Assembly (NCBI GenBank): GCA_028716975.1 | Contig: JAQUOU010000001.1 | Coordinates: 310,001-374,000, forward strand | Length of the DNA: 64,000 nucleotides | Reading direction: 5' to 3' | From: Methylobacter sp. | GTDB lineage: Bacteria > Pseudomonadota > Gammaproteobacteria > Methylococcales > Methylomonadaceae | In this document: piece after piece, positions 9,914 through 18,357 of the stretch | Position numbering within the stretch: the first letter of the stretch is position 1 | Layout: each line of letters starts with the position of its first letter | Position numbers and translations under genes: made by a program | Notes under the pieces: generated by a model | The model's input: the letters and a program-made list of their open reading frames with translations, nothing else | Database searches by the model: none | What the model was told of the DNA's origin: nothing

Positions 9914-11062
9914 TCAAGCTGCTTTCCTGTTTGCGGCTTGAGCAAAGAGGGCAAGCATGGGTTCTAATAGGTTGGCTGCCAGAAAACGCACCACAGGCAC
10001 GGCTACGCCGTCGCCTGCAAGATGGTAAGCTTCGTTATAATTTTCCGGCAGTTTGTATTTTTCCGGGAGGCCCATAAGCCTAGCGGCCTCTCTCGGTGAA
10101 AGCAATCGTGAGCATGCCTTATCGCCATCGATGACAAGAATAGATTGACGGCTGGAGCCGCCTACCGGTGTGCGTAGACACCCAGCCAGATCATCGAACC
10201 GTACTTCGGCGCGTTGAGCTTTGCGTCCCTGTTCGTCGCGCCGCGTCCTCTTGTAGATTCCACCGACCATCTTTCGTCCCGCCATTTTTGCCTTTTCGAC
10301 CTTCTTAAGGTTTATGTCGCTCATCATGTCCAACAGACGCTGCGTTTCTTCCTGCGTATGCCATTTAACCCCTCTGGGTTCATCTTCGATAAGGTCAGTC
10401 AAAGTGGTGCGCCGTTTCGGCGCTGTTGGCAAGCTCCACCAAATCCACTGCGCAACGGCCATTTCTGATAATTTGCCGTGGGCTTTAACCAGTCTATCGG
10501 GGTGCCATTTTGGATCAGGCCCAGACAGTCTTAGAGCACTGGGAATTTCTACATCCCCGCGAACGCCGATAATGAACAGTCGCGGCCTTGATTGCGGTAA
10601 AAAATCCACGGCATCGATCACCAGGGCGCCAAATCGGTAATTGGCGCTTAAAAGTGCGTTTCCTATAGCTGAGAAATCCTTGCCGTCATGCGAGTTAAGC
10701 GCACCGCAGACATTTTCGAGCACGAGCAGAGGCGGCGCTCTGTCTTCATCTTTTAGTTGCTGCATCAGTTTCCAGAATGGCCAAAAGGCTCCGGATCGTT
10801 CGCCTTTTAAGCCCATCCCTGCGCCCGCTAAAGACAAGTCCTGACAGGGAAACGAAGCCCAAGCTAGATCAACGGCACCTGGAAGTTCGTTCGTCGTGAC
10901 CTTCGCCACGTCACCCACATGCAAATCCTTGGCACCCCAGTTGGCGACGTAGCTGGCCGCTTTCTTGGAATCGAAGTCATTAGCGAATACGCAACGCCAA
11001 CTTTTGCCAAGTCCAGCTCGCGCCATACCCCCGCCTGCGAAGAATTCATAAAACAGCGGCAT
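9914..11062 (-). CDS. dcm: DNA (cytosine-5-)-methyltransferase
   Basis: A 382-residue type II modification methylase that uses SAM to form 5-methylcytosine. Motif I reads FYEFFAGGGMARAGLG (residues 4-19). Motif IV is ASFPCQDLSLAG with the catalytic Cys. Motif VI is LVLENVCGAL and motif VIII is QSRPRLFIIGVR. Motif X, near the C-terminus, is YHLAGDGVAVPVVRFLA. The region between VIII and X, which recognises the target, gives no readable specificity. It sits 1 base after the small RHH gene and abuts the DUF4928 gene, giving the order regulator-M-R-vsr. 'dcm' is used generically. Confidence 0.95.
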   Translation of the reverse strand: MPLFYEFFAGGGMARAGLGKSWRCVFANDFDSKKAASYVANWGAKDLHVGDVAKVTTNELPGAVDLAWASFPCQDLSLAGAGMGLKGERSGAFWPFWKLMQQLKDEDRAPPLLVLENVCGALNSHDGKDFSAIGNALLSANYRFGALVIDAVDFLPQSRPRLFIIGVRGDVEIPSALRLSGPDPKWHPDRLVKAHGKLSEMAVAQWIWWSLPTAPKRRTTLTDLIEDEPRGVKWHTQEETQRLLDMMSDINLKKVEKAKMAGRKMVGGIYKRTRRDEQGRKAQRAEVRFDDLAGCLRTPVGGSSRQSILVIDGDKACSRLLSPREAARLMGLPEKYKLPENYNEAYHLAGDGVAVPVVRFLAANLLEPMLALFAQAANRKAA

Positions 11063-11063
11063 G

Positions 11064-11285
11064 TTAGCTCCCTCCTTTAGCGACTTTTGCCGATGCGGAG
11101 CCGATTTCTATTTCACGAGCCAACTTCTCTTGAATGGCTTCTGCAATCCATGTGTTGTTGCGCGACATATTTCCCAATCGCGTGGTGCGAGCCTGATCGA
11201 CCAGCACGAAAACGTCGGGTGACAGCCGCAGGTTAATATGGTCAATAGTTTTTTGGTTTTTAGTAGTTATGTTCATGTGAGCCAT
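11064..11285 (-). CDS. Small ribbon-helix-helix protein, putative controller of the R-M operon
   Basis: A 73-residue protein with the pattern DHINLRLSPDVFVLVDQAR followed by RNNTWIAEAIQEKL. This is a beta-strand plus two helices, typical of Arc/CopG-like ribbon-helix-helix DNA-binding proteins. It is the first gene of the restriction-modification operon, one base before the methyltransferase. That position suggests it times or limits methylase and nuclease expression. Two starts are possible: ATG 11285 or ATG 11276. Neither has a clear Shine-Dalgarno sequence. A 12-bp palindrome immediately upstream may be its operator. The function is inferred from fold and position only. Confidence 0.7.
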   Translation of the reverse strand: MAHMNITTKNQKTIDHINLRLSPDVFVLVDQARTTRLGNMSRNNTWIAEAIQEKLAREIEIGSASAKVAKGGS

Positions 11286-11297
11286 TATGGCGCCATA
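11286..11297. promoter_or_regulatory. 12-bp palindrome, candidate operator of the R-M regulator
   Basis: TATGGCGCCATA is a perfect palindrome directly before the ATG at 11285. On the minus strand TTGCGT, a 16-base spacer and CATAAT form a possible sigma-70 promoter overlapping it. If that promoter is used, transcription would begin at about the start codon, giving an almost leaderless mRNA. Autoregulated, leaderless controller genes are known in several R-M systems; applying that here is inference. Confidence 0.35.
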
Positions 11298-11825
11298 TAA
11301 AAAAAACGCAATTACTAAACGGCTCCATGAACCGCTATGACTATCTTGACACCGTAAGCAAGGGTTATTTCCTCAAACAGAAAGGTAAATATAGAATTTA
11401 GAGACCATAAGAACGACAAACTATATCAATTATGGGTGCATTTAATATAACGCTTACTTATGCGACGTCATTCTGTAAACGCAATAGAGTAATGCCCTGC
11501 ATTGACTCATATTTGATTGGGCTATCGATAGGGTCACTGTGCCAATGACCGGTATCGGGAAGCTTAAATCCATACCCGAATGTCTCAAAGGGTCGGGTGA
11601 CGTCTGTGATCTCGTTAAATATATTTCAAATCTGAATGGCCGGTATTGAGATTGGCTTTTTGCGATCAGCCAATTCACAGTTTTGGCCATAAGCAGTCTA
11701 TCGAAAATTACCAGCTTCTGGCGGGCACCCACCAGAAAGCCACAGTTTAATGTCCGGCCCAGCCGACGGCTGGAACCGCTTGTTGGGTGGTCGTTATCAG
11801 ATGCTCCAATATCAATGGTGGCTGT
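11298..11825. other. Non-coding stretch between the R-M island and the VOC gene
   Basis: About 530 bases with no convincing gene. An open frame on the minus strand (11454-11732) has no recognisable domain and no ribosome-binding site. The stretch contains the attC-like site at 11744-11791 and a second hairpin at 11487-11508 (9-bp stem, 3-base loop, one bulged base) that could be another degraded attC. Otherwise nothing was identified. Confidence 0.4.
11744..11791 (-). repeat. attC-like recombination site downstream of the VOC gene
   Basis: Read on the minus strand, the site has a 7-base box ACCCAAC that fits RYYYAAC. An imperfect stem follows (CCAGCC/GGCTGG, loop GTC, extended by a wobble pair and three more pairs past one bulged T). 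It ends in ATTAAAC, one mismatch from GTTRRRY. A single extrahelical base in the stem is a hallmark of integron attC sites. The complement of the first box recurs upstream of the gene (GTTGGGT at 12362-12368 on the minus strand), as expected for a cassette. The A in place of G in the last box suggests the site is inactive. Confidence 0.35.
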
Positions 11826-12239
11826 TTACTTTGGCATTTTGCTAGGGTCCATGAAAAGCATGTTCCATCGATGACCGTCAGGATCGCAAAAGCCGCACCC
11901 ATACATAAACCCGTGTGATTCATTTGGTTCTGCATAAATAGTTCCCCCCGCCTCCCTAACGCGTTTTGTAATTTCGTTGACTTGCTCCCGGCTATCAGCT
12001 CCCAGCGAGAACAAAACCTCAGTTCCTTTGACTGTGTCCGAAAGTGCATTGTTCGTAAAGCCAGTAAATACGTTTTGCATGAAGAGCGTCAAGACGATTT
12101 TTTTGTCGCCGATGGTGAAACTTGCAGATTGATCGCTGTTTCCCGGCCCCGGATGAGGAGCGAAGCCAATCTGTGTGAAGAACGCGGCAGACTGTGTAAG
12201 GTCTTTTACGGGCAGGTTAATCCAGATATCTTGAGCCAT
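11826..12239 (-). CDS. VOC-family (glyoxalase/bleomycin-resistance fold) protein
   Basis: A 137-residue protein with the vicinal-oxygen-chelate fold. It starts MAQDIWINLPVKDLTQSAAF, continues through a beta-alpha-beta-beta-beta unit, and ends in FMYGCGFCDPDGHRWNMLFM, the usual second half-site. It resembles PhnB/glyoxalase-like small enzymes, but the substrate cannot be read from sequence. An AAGAGAG ribosome-binding site precedes the ATG. VOC genes are frequent integron cassettes. An 11-bp inverted repeat (11781-11791 and 12359-12369) and an attC-like hairpin flank this one, consistent with acquisition as a cassette. No integrase is in the window. Confidence 0.85.
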   Translation of the reverse strand: MAQDIWINLPVKDLTQSAAFFTQIGFAPHPGPGNSDQSASFTIGDKKIVLTLFMQNVFTGFTNNALSDTVKGTEVLFSLGADSREQVNEITKRVREAGGTIYAEPNESHGFMYGCGFCDPDGHRWNMLFMDPSKMPK

Positions 12240-12738
12240 AAGTACTCTCTTAAAAGTTGATTGAGGGGCCGAGCTTCCGGTCGGTCGTGGTCGGCTTGTC
12301 TTTGCTCCTAATGAGTAGTCGAACGAAACGTCACGAAATCGAGATCGCCGTGATGCAAACCACCCAACAGTAATTATCTAGGTCTGCATATCTTATATAT
12401 TAGACCTCATAATCAAGGTAATTTAGTATTGAAAGCCTTGTAGTTCTAAATGGGGAGAATGTATATTCTTCACGATAAACAGGTCTGGATAACTTCTAAT
12501 GTCTAAATTCCCCCGTCGATTTCCCAAAACAAATCGATCATTGGCTGCTGTTCCTCTAATTAATGTCATTCAAAATAGTTGCTCAAAAGACTGCAAAGGG
12601 TCGACTTCTGCCGATTAATGTCAAATTCAGTTGAGAATGATTTTTTCTATAGTTTCCTTGATGATAGCTGTGTATCATTCGCGATTCCTTTACCTAAAGG
12701 CGACTAAAGTTCCTCCCGCATTTTAATTTTCAATCCTT
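12240..12738. other. Gene-free region upstream of the VOC gene
   Basis: About 500 bases without a supportable ORF on either strand. It contains ACCACCCAACA at 12359-12369, the inverted partner of the repeat downstream of the VOC gene. Beyond that the DNA is AT-rich, and no promoter, terminator or RNA was recognised with confidence. It probably marks the right edge of the accessory island before rmuC. Confidence 0.4.
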
Positions 12739-14079
12739 CTAAAACAGTTTCTCCTTATCGGTTTCATCCGTTTCAATACCGGCCTGTTCAGTGATGCTTT
12801 TGGGGAAAGTCTTTTTGACCTTGACGCCCAAATCGACAAAACTGCTGGCGTGACGGATTAAGTTGCCGTGGCCGCCGGTTAATTTATTCATGACGCCGTC
12901 ATAGGTATTGTTGACGGTGCTTAACTGCTTGCCCAGTTTGTCCAGCTCGTCTACGAAGCCTCTTATTTTGTCATAAACGATGCCGGCTTTATCCGCTATG
13001 GCCTTGGCATTTTCATTCCGGCGTTCATAGCGCCAGATATTTTCGACCGTCCGGAGCGTGGCTAATAGCGTAGTCGGCGTAACCACCACTATCTTGTATT
13101 CAAAGGCATCGCTGAATAAGCGTTCATCGGCCTGAAAAGCGGCTATAAAAGCCGCTTCAATTGGTATGAATAACAGCACAAAGTCCAGGGATCTTAAGCC
13201 TTTCAGGTCAAAGTAATCCTTACCGCTCAAACTCTTGATATGTTCCCTGACTGCTTCGGTGTGCTGTCTTAATGCCGTAATGCGTTCCAGATCATCCTCG
13301 CAGGAACAGTAGCGCTCATACGCCAGCAGTGAGACCTTGGAATCAATAATGACATCCTTGTCTTCAGGCAAACGGATAATGATATCGGGCTTAAACAGTT
13401 TGTTGTCCTCATCCCGGAATGCGCCCTGGGTTTCGTATTCAATGCCTTTTCGCAGGCCGGATTTTTCCAGCACTTTTTCCAGGATCATTTCACCCCAGTT
13501 GCCCTGGGTTTTTTTATCGCCTTTCAAGGCGCGCGTCAGATTAAGCGCTTCCTGATTCATTTGCGCCGTATCGCGTCTTAGCGAGACAATCTCTTCCCGC
13601 AGGGAAATGCGGTCTCTATTTTCATTATCGTAAACCGTTTCTATGCGTTGTTTAAATTCGCCCAGCTGTTCGCGCAGCGGCGTGACAATATGATCCAGAC
13701 TGGTTTTATTGTGCTCGGTAAATTGCCGGCTGCGTTCATCGAAAATTTTACCGGCTAAATTTTCAAATTGTATGGACAGCCGGGCTTCCGAGTCTTGTAA
13801 CAGCTTTAATTTTTCCGCCGCATTTTTCACCTGCTCATCCATGCGCGTTTGCAGTTCGGCATTTTTGGTTTTGAACTCGGTAACAAGCTGTTGTAACTGT
13901 CTTAGTTCAATTTCATTATGCTGGCATTGCTTTAATTTTTCTTCGGCGACAGCAAACTGGGTAGAAAGCTGTTGAATAGTGGTTTTATCTTTACCGGCCA
14001 GCAGGCGCATCAATAATGCGCCGGCCAGAAAGCCGATTAAAGCCGGTAAAAGTGGGGATAAATGGTTTATTAAATCCAT
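12739..14079 (-). CDS. rmuC: DNA recombination protein RmuC
   Basis: A 446-residue protein that limits DNA inversion and rearrangement in E. coli and carries a restriction-endonuclease-like fold. An N-terminal membrane segment (residues ~8-28) is followed by a long coiled coil (residues ~35-190). The RmuC nuclease-like domain then contains KTQGNWGEMILEKVLEKSGL, PDIIIRLPEDKDVIIDSKVS (the Asp/Lys site) and VVVTPTTLLATLRTVENIWR. Length is normal. It lies 32 bases downstream of hemL on the same strand and could be cotranscribed. Confidence 0.95.
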   Translation of the reverse strand: MDLINHLSPLLPALIGFLAGALLMRLLAGKDKTTIQQLSTQFAVAEEKLKQCQHNEIELRQLQQLVTEFKTKNAELQTRMDEQVKNAAEKLKLLQDSEARLSIQFENLAGKIFDERSRQFTEHNKTSLDHIVTPLREQLGEFKQRIETVYDNENRDRISLREEIVSLRRDTAQMNQEALNLTRALKGDKKTQGNWGEMILEKVLEKSGLRKGIEYETQGAFRDEDNKLFKPDIIIRLPEDKDVIIDSKVSLLAYERYCSCEDDLERITALRQHTEAVREHIKSLSGKDYFDLKGLRSLDFVLLFIPIEAAFIAAFQADERLFSDAFEYKIVVVTPTTLLATLRTVENIWRYERRNENAKAIADKAGIVYDKIRGFVDELDKLGKQLSTVNNTYDGVMNKLTGGHGNLIRHASSFVDLGVKVKKTFPKSITEQAGIETDETDKEKLF

Positions 14080-14111
14080 GTCAATTCATCAGTCTTAAAA
14101 CATTACCCTAA

Positions 14112-15392
14112 TTACAAACGCTTAAATAGGGCTTCCGCAATATCCAGCGTTTTTTCCAGGTCTTCATCAGTGTGCGCGGCTGAAACGAAGCCGGCCTCAA
14201 AAGCGGATGGGGCCAGATAAACTCCGTGCTCCAGCATCGCATGGAAAAAGCGTTTGAATAAATTCTGGTTGCATTGCATGGCTTGAGCAAATGTTGTGAT
14301 CGTTTGTTCTGCGCTGAAAAACAGTCCAAACATGCCGCCGACAGCAGTGGTTGTCATGGCGATGCCTGCGTGGCGAGCACGATCTTTCAGGCCGGATGTC
14401 AGTTTTTCTGTTTTTGCCGTCAATGCTTCGTAAAATCCGGGGACGGAAATTAATTCCAGGGTTTTTAAACCGGCCGTCATCGCGACAGGATTGCCGGACA
14501 GCGTACCTGCCTGATAAACAGGGCCGATGGGTGCGAGATGCTCCATGAGTTTTCGTGAGCCGCCGAAAGCGCCGACCGGCATGCCGCCGCCAATAATTTT
14601 CCCCAGCGTCGTCAAATCAGGTGTGACCTTATAAAAGCCTTGCGCGCCATTCAGACCGGCCCGGAAGCCGGTCATTACTTCATCAAAAATCAATACGCTA
14701 TTATATTGATCGCAGACTTGACGCAGTGTTTCCAGAAAGCCGGGTATAGGCGGAATACAGTTCATGTTGCCTGCGACAGGCTCAACGATAATGCAGGCAA
14801 TTTGCTCGCCTGCTCGCGCAAATAATTGTTTAACTTGATCAATATCGTTATAAGCCAGGGTAATGGTGTCTGCGGCAACGGATGCCGGTACGCCCGGAGA
14901 GCTCGGTATGCCTAAAGTTAAGGCGCCGGAACCGGCTTTAACCAACAGTGAGTCGGAATGCCCGTGATAACAGCCTTCGAATTTGACGATTTTATCCCGG
15001 CCCGTATAGCCCCTGGCTAAACGAATGGCGCTCATGGTCGCTTCAGTGCCGGAACTGACCATTCTGACCAGTTCAATTGACGGTAGCAGCTCACAAACCC
15101 GCTCAGCCATCTGCGTTTCAATTTCTGTCGGCGCGCCAAAGCTTAAGCCTTTTTCTGCTGCGCTTTTAACCGCTGCAATAACTTCAGGGTGGGCATGCCC
15201 CAAAATCATCGGCCCCCACGAGCCGACATAATCAATATAGCTATTGCCTGAGTTATCGTAAATATAAGCGCCGAAGGCGTGGTCAATAAAAACCGGGATC
15301 CCGCCGACACCGCTAAAAGAGCGTACCGGCGAATTTACGCCGCCAGGAATTACATTTTTTGCATTGGAAAATAAAACACTTGCTTCAGTCAT
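14112..15392 (-). CDS. hemL: Glutamate-1-semialdehyde 2,1-aminomutase
   Basis: A 426-residue class III PLP enzyme that converts glutamate 1-semialdehyde to 5-aminolevulinate, the tetrapyrrole precursor in the C5 pathway. It has [18 protein letters not shown] at the N-terminus, [19 protein letters not shown] (residues ~140), and the PLP-lysine motif [18 protein letters not shown] (residues ~263-280). Length is typical. It is divergent from the corrinoid adenosyltransferase across 185 bases. Together with cysG at the right edge, it represents tetrapyrrole metabolism in this window. Confidence 0.97.
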   Translation of the reverse strand: MTEASVLFSNAKNVIPGGVNSPVRSFSGVGGIPVFIDHAFGAYIYDNSGNSYIDYVGSWGPMILGHAHPEVIAAVKSAAEKGLSFGAPTEIETQMAERVCELLPSIELVRMVSSGTEATMSAIRLARGYTGRDKIVKFEGCYHGHSDSLLVKAGSGALTLGIPSSPGVPASVAADTITLAYNDIDQVKQLFARAGEQIACIIVEPVAGNMNCIPPIPGFLETLRQVCDQYNSVLIFDEVMTGFRAGLNGAQGFYKVTPDLTTLGKIIGGGMPVGAFGGSRKLMEHLAPIGPVYQAGTLSGNPVAMTAGLKTLELISVPGFYEALTAKTEKLTSGLKDRARHAGIAMTTTAVGGMFGLFFSAEQTITTFAQAMQCNQNLFKRFFHAMLEHGVYLAPSAFEAGFVSAAHTDEDLEKTLDIAEALFKRL

Positions 15393-15577
15393 AATTGTTA
15401 TTTAAGGTTAATCGATGAGTAAAGGATAGGGGAACTTGGTCCTGATTGAAAGCGCTTTATAGGCCATATGGTCGAATAAGAATGCATAAATACGCAGGTA
15501 CTGATTTCAGCTACAGCAGAAAGGGGATGCGCTATAATGTTCAACGTTAAATGCCTTTTCAGATAAGGGAATAATTC

Positions 15578-16114
15578 ATGAAAGCGAGAGACAGACGGCG
15601 GGGACTGGTTTTAGTAAATACCGGTGAAGGTAAAGGAAAATCTTCCAGTGCGTTAGGAATGGTTTTTCGTGCCGCGGGCTGGGGCATGAAAATCTGCGTT
15701 ATTCAATATATAAAAGGACAATGGCAGACCGGCGAGCAAAAAGCGGCGGCTCGCTTTGATAATATTGAATGGCATGCGTTGGGTGACGGCTTTACCTGGG
15801 ATACCAAAAATCCGCAACAGGATATTAAAACCAGCCGGGAAATTTGGGAACTCAGCAAGCAAAAAATTCTGTCTGAAGAATTTGATGTGGTTTTACTGGA
15901 TGAGATTAATTACTGCTGCGGTTATAACTGGATTTCCGGCCAGGAAGTCGCCGATTTTATCCGCAACCAAAAGCCGCCCTGGATACATTTAATTCTGACG
16001 GGCCGTAATGCTGCGCCGGAAGTAATCAGTTGTGCCGATACGGTGACGGAAATGACAAAAATCAAACATGCCTATGAACAGGGAATCAAGGCTGAGCAGG
16101 GGATTGAGTTTTAA
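15578..16114 (+). CDS. cobO: Cob(I)yrinic acid a,c-diamide adenosyltransferase
   Basis: A 178-residue CobA/CobO/BtuR-type ATP:corrinoid adenosyltransferase that attaches the 5'-deoxyadenosyl ligand to cobalamin or its precursors. The P-loop NTGEGKGKSSSALGMVFRA starts at residue ~15. FDVVLLDEINYCCGYNWIS supplies the acidic metal-binding residues, and LILTGRNAAPEVISCADTVT completes the family pattern. An AAGGGA ribosome-binding site precedes the ATG. No cobalamin riboswitch was seen in the 185-base upstream region. It appears monocistronic. Confidence 0.94.
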   Translation: MKARDRRRGLVLVNTGEGKGKSSSALGMVFRAAGWGMKICVIQYIKGQWQTGEQKAAARFDNIEWHALGDGFTWDTKNPQQDIKTSREIWELSKQKILSEEFDVVLLDEINYCCGYNWISGQEVADFIRNQKPPWIHLILTGRNAAPEVISCADTVTEMTKIKHAYEQGIKAEQGIEF

Positions 16115-16274
16115 GCAGGACCAGTGCTTGATCTATTGAAGAGGAATGTGGTGTATAACAGATGTACAGCGTTAATGGCTTTTATAAAGACGTCATGAAA
16201 TCTTTATAAAATTTGAAGGAAGACTCCGGGCAACCGGTAAAATAATAGGTAATTTTCATAAACGAGGAGAGGAA

Positions 16275-16634
16275 ATGTCTGAAATACAAAAAATTATGAT
16301 AGCTGTTGTGGGTATTTTTGTGGTCGGTATCATTATGGTCGCAGCAAATAAAGAGCAGTCTATTGAAGAAAAAGAAGCCTCATCAATGATCAGAAACTAT
16401 GTCGCACTGCAAACTATGGCAAGTCAGAAATGCACCATGGCGATCAAGCAGGCAACAGGCGAGCAAGTCTATTTCCCGTCAGAAACCAAGAGTGATAAAG
16501 AAACTTATGTCACGATGAAATGGGTCGGTGAACAAGGAGGATTTAAAACTGCCTCATGTACAGTACATGGCGTTTTGGGTGGAATTTCCGAGCTCGTTAT
16601 TGATGATAAAGTCATTATAAGTAAAAAAGTCTAG
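16275..16634 (+). CDS. Small single-pass membrane protein of unknown function
   Basis: A 119-residue protein with one N-terminal transmembrane segment (residues ~7-24, IMIAVVGIFVVGIIMVAA). A hydrophilic domain follows, presumably periplasmic, with two cysteines (QKCT ~55 and ASCTVHG ~95) that could form a disulfide. I do not recognise the family. A strong GAGGAGAGGAA ribosome-binding site stands right before the ATG, which argues it is a real gene. It is flanked by cobO and a cold-shock-domain protein with 150-200-base gaps, so it is probably transcribed alone. Confidence 0.7.
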   Translation: MSEIQKIMIAVVGIFVVGIIMVAANKEQSIEEKEASSMIRNYVALQTMASQKCTMAIKQATGEQVYFPSETKSDKETYVTMKWVGEQGGFKTASCTVHGVLGGISELVIDDKVIISKKV

Positions 16635-16804
16635 GTCATATAGAGTCTTGACTTGGGTCATGATAGTCTCAAAGGCTTTACAGTTTGTTTCACTTTTCGG
16701 CTATTCCGTAAGAGGGCTTTAGCGTTGGATATTCTCCTTCAACAAGGATTTATTTATCCAATTAAAAAAAACAGATGTAAGACGAGGAATTAAGAGGAAT
16801 TAAA

Positions 16805-16852
16805 ATGTTAAAACAACAACGAATTGATTTTTATGGCAAAAATAATGCATAA
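16805..16852 (+). CDS. Possible 15-codon leader ORF ahead of the cold-shock-domain gene
   Basis: ATG 16805 follows a good GAGGAATTAAA ribosome-binding site and reads MLKQQRIDFYGKNNA then TAA. The ORF overlaps the first codons of the cold-shock-domain gene in another frame. Its stop lies just after one candidate start of that gene (ATG 16845), an arrangement that could couple their translation. It is short and could be fortuitous. Confidence 0.3.
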   Translation: MLKQQRIDFYGKNNA

Positions 16853-17165
16853 GGGAATGTTAAAAACATGGAAAGAAGACCGGGGATTTGGCTTTATTAA
16901 ACCGGATAATGGAGGTAAAGATATTTTTATACATATTTCATCATTAAAAGGGGTGAATCGCCGTCCTGTAACAGGCGATATTATTTATTACCAGACCGCA
17001 AAAGATAGCGGCGGCAAATTTAAAGCAATTAACGCGCAAATTGAAGGCGTAGAAATAGTAAATAATAATTCCGCGAACTTTATGGGGATAAACGGGAAAG
17101 TTATTGGAGCAATAGCTATGGGATTACTGATGATCGCGATTGCTGTGTTTTTTTATATAAAATAA
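16833..17165 (+). CDS. Cold-shock-domain protein with a C-terminal membrane anchor
   Basis: A 110-residue protein. Residues ~5-70 form a cold-shock (S1-like) nucleic-acid-binding domain with both RNP motifs: RGFGFIKPD and DIFIHISSL. A short linker leads to a single transmembrane helix at the C-terminus (residues ~88-108, VIGAIAMGLLMIAIAVFFYI). This resembles cold-shock/DUF1294 fusions but has only one helix. The start is uncertain: ATG 16833 or ATG 16845. A TTG at 16824 is unlikely. The role is probably RNA binding near the membrane; that is inference. Confidence 0.8.
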   Translation: MAKIMHKGMLKTWKEDRGFGFIKPDNGGKDIFIHISSLKGVNRRPVTGDIIYYQTAKDSGGKFKAINAQIEGVEIVNNNSANFMGINGKVIGAIAMGLLMIAIAVFFYIK

Positions 17166-17257
17166 AAACTATAAAGAACATTTTTACGCCTTATTGATTC
17201 ACGTCAACACATTTTCATATGTAAAAGCAATGATTTATAAAGTAAAAATTAACCATA

Positions 17258-18055
17258 ATGATTTTGGTTAGAATTGTTGCTTTTGCACTTTGCGGCTTGC
17301 CTTTGTTTAATAGTATATGTCTTGCCGGCGATGAAAAACGGGAAGCACAGTTTGCCGATGATATCAGTAAAACGCTGGTAATCGGTAAGGTTGTCCGGCT
17401 GGAATCCGAAGGCAAAAAATTTCTCAGTCTTTATACGGAAACAGAAAAAACAACCAGCAAGGGCATCGTTATTATTCTCCATGATCTTGGCGGGCATCCC
17501 GATCAGCAGCAATTAATTTATGCGTTAAGAATTTTTTTACCGGAGCATGACTGGGCAACACTTTCATTGCAAATGCCGGTTAGGGAGACAGGCGCTGATA
17601 AAAATGAATACTATGCCTTGTTTCCGGAAGCCCTTGCGCGTATACAGGCCGGAATTAAATATGCGAAGGAAAGCGGCGAAAAAAATATTGTCCTGGCCGG
17701 CTATGGTTTGGGCGGATTGATGGCGGCATATTCTCTTAGTGAGCGGGCGGGGGATATCGAAGCGCTAGTGACCGTCAGCCTGCCAGCGCCCGATACGGAT
17801 GTAAAAACAGTGCAAACGCTTGAGTTTATCAAGAAGATTAAAATTCCCATGCTGGATATTTATGGTTCGCTGGACATTGCGGACGTTGTCGAGAGCGCCA
17901 GGGACCGGCGCTTGGCGGCAAAAGAAAATCCGGGTTACCGGCAAGTTATAATCAATGATGAAGGCCACACATATCTGCATGATGAAGGGCTGGTTGTAAA
18001 GCGGATATACAGCTGGTTGAGTCACGTGATGAGCGGCTCTCCTTCGCCTAAATAA
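17258..18055 (+). CDS. DUF3530-family alpha/beta-hydrolase-like exported protein
   Basis: A 265-residue protein with an N-terminal signal peptide (about 23 residues, ending CLAGD). An alpha/beta-hydrolase-like core includes IVIILHDLGGHPDQQ, IVLAGYGLGGLMAAYSL (a G-x-G-x-G nucleophile elbow with Gly where hydrolases have Ser) and INDEGHTYLHDEG near the C-terminus. The elbow sequence GYGLGG makes ordinary serine-hydrolase activity doubtful. Function is unknown for the family. It is expressed alone, with a 300-base gap to the oxidase operon. The start codon at 17258 has no strong ribosome-binding site. Confidence 0.75.
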   Translation: MILVRIVAFALCGLPLFNSICLAGDEKREAQFADDISKTLVIGKVVRLESEGKKFLSLYTETEKTTSKGIVIILHDLGGHPDQQQLIYALRIFLPEHDWATLSLQMPVRETGADKNEYYALFPEALARIQAGIKYAKESGEKNIVLAGYGLGGLMAAYSLSERAGDIEALVTVSLPAPDTDVKTVQTLEFIKKIKIPMLDIYGSLDIADVVESARDRRLAAKENPGYRQVIINDEGHTYLHDEGLVVKRIYSWLSHVMSGSPSPK

Positions 18056-18357
18056 TTCCGTAGCTTAATTCCCCACACATATTTATTTCGAAGATTAATG
18101 ATTTCAGCTACTGGCTCATTCTTTATTACTGTTTAACTATCTGGTAGCCAGTCATTGTAGAGTAAAGTGCTATTGCCTGACATGAACGAGGTTCAAGCAT
18201 TTATCAGCTTTATTTTGTATTGTAAGAGTTGAATAATCACAAGAAGAAGTTGAATGTTCTATAATTTTTATGACTGCACATTGATATCTTACGCATCAAG
18301 AACTCGAAGAATTCACAATTCGAGCATTATTTAATAATAAGTTAGAGAGAGGATGAA
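18056..18357. promoter_or_regulatory. Upstream region of the ba3-type oxidase operon
   Basis: A 302-base gene-free stretch that must hold the oxidase operon promoter. A TATAAT hexamer lies near 18260 without a clear -35 partner. An inverted repeat CTCGAA/TTCGAG with a 10-base loop (18303-18324) sits about 35 bases before the first ATG and could be a regulator site or leader hairpin. No ORF was recognised. Confidence 0.35.

Noticed and set aside
11454-11732. 92-codon open frame on the minus strand downstream of the attC-like site, a possible second cassette gene
   Set aside because: No domain, no ribosome-binding site, and it spans the second hairpin. Not supportable as a gene.
15393-15577. 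Possible cobalamin riboswitch before the corrinoid adenosyltransferase
   Set aside because: No B12-box-like sequence or multi-helix layout was found. The region is also short for a cobalamin riboswitch.
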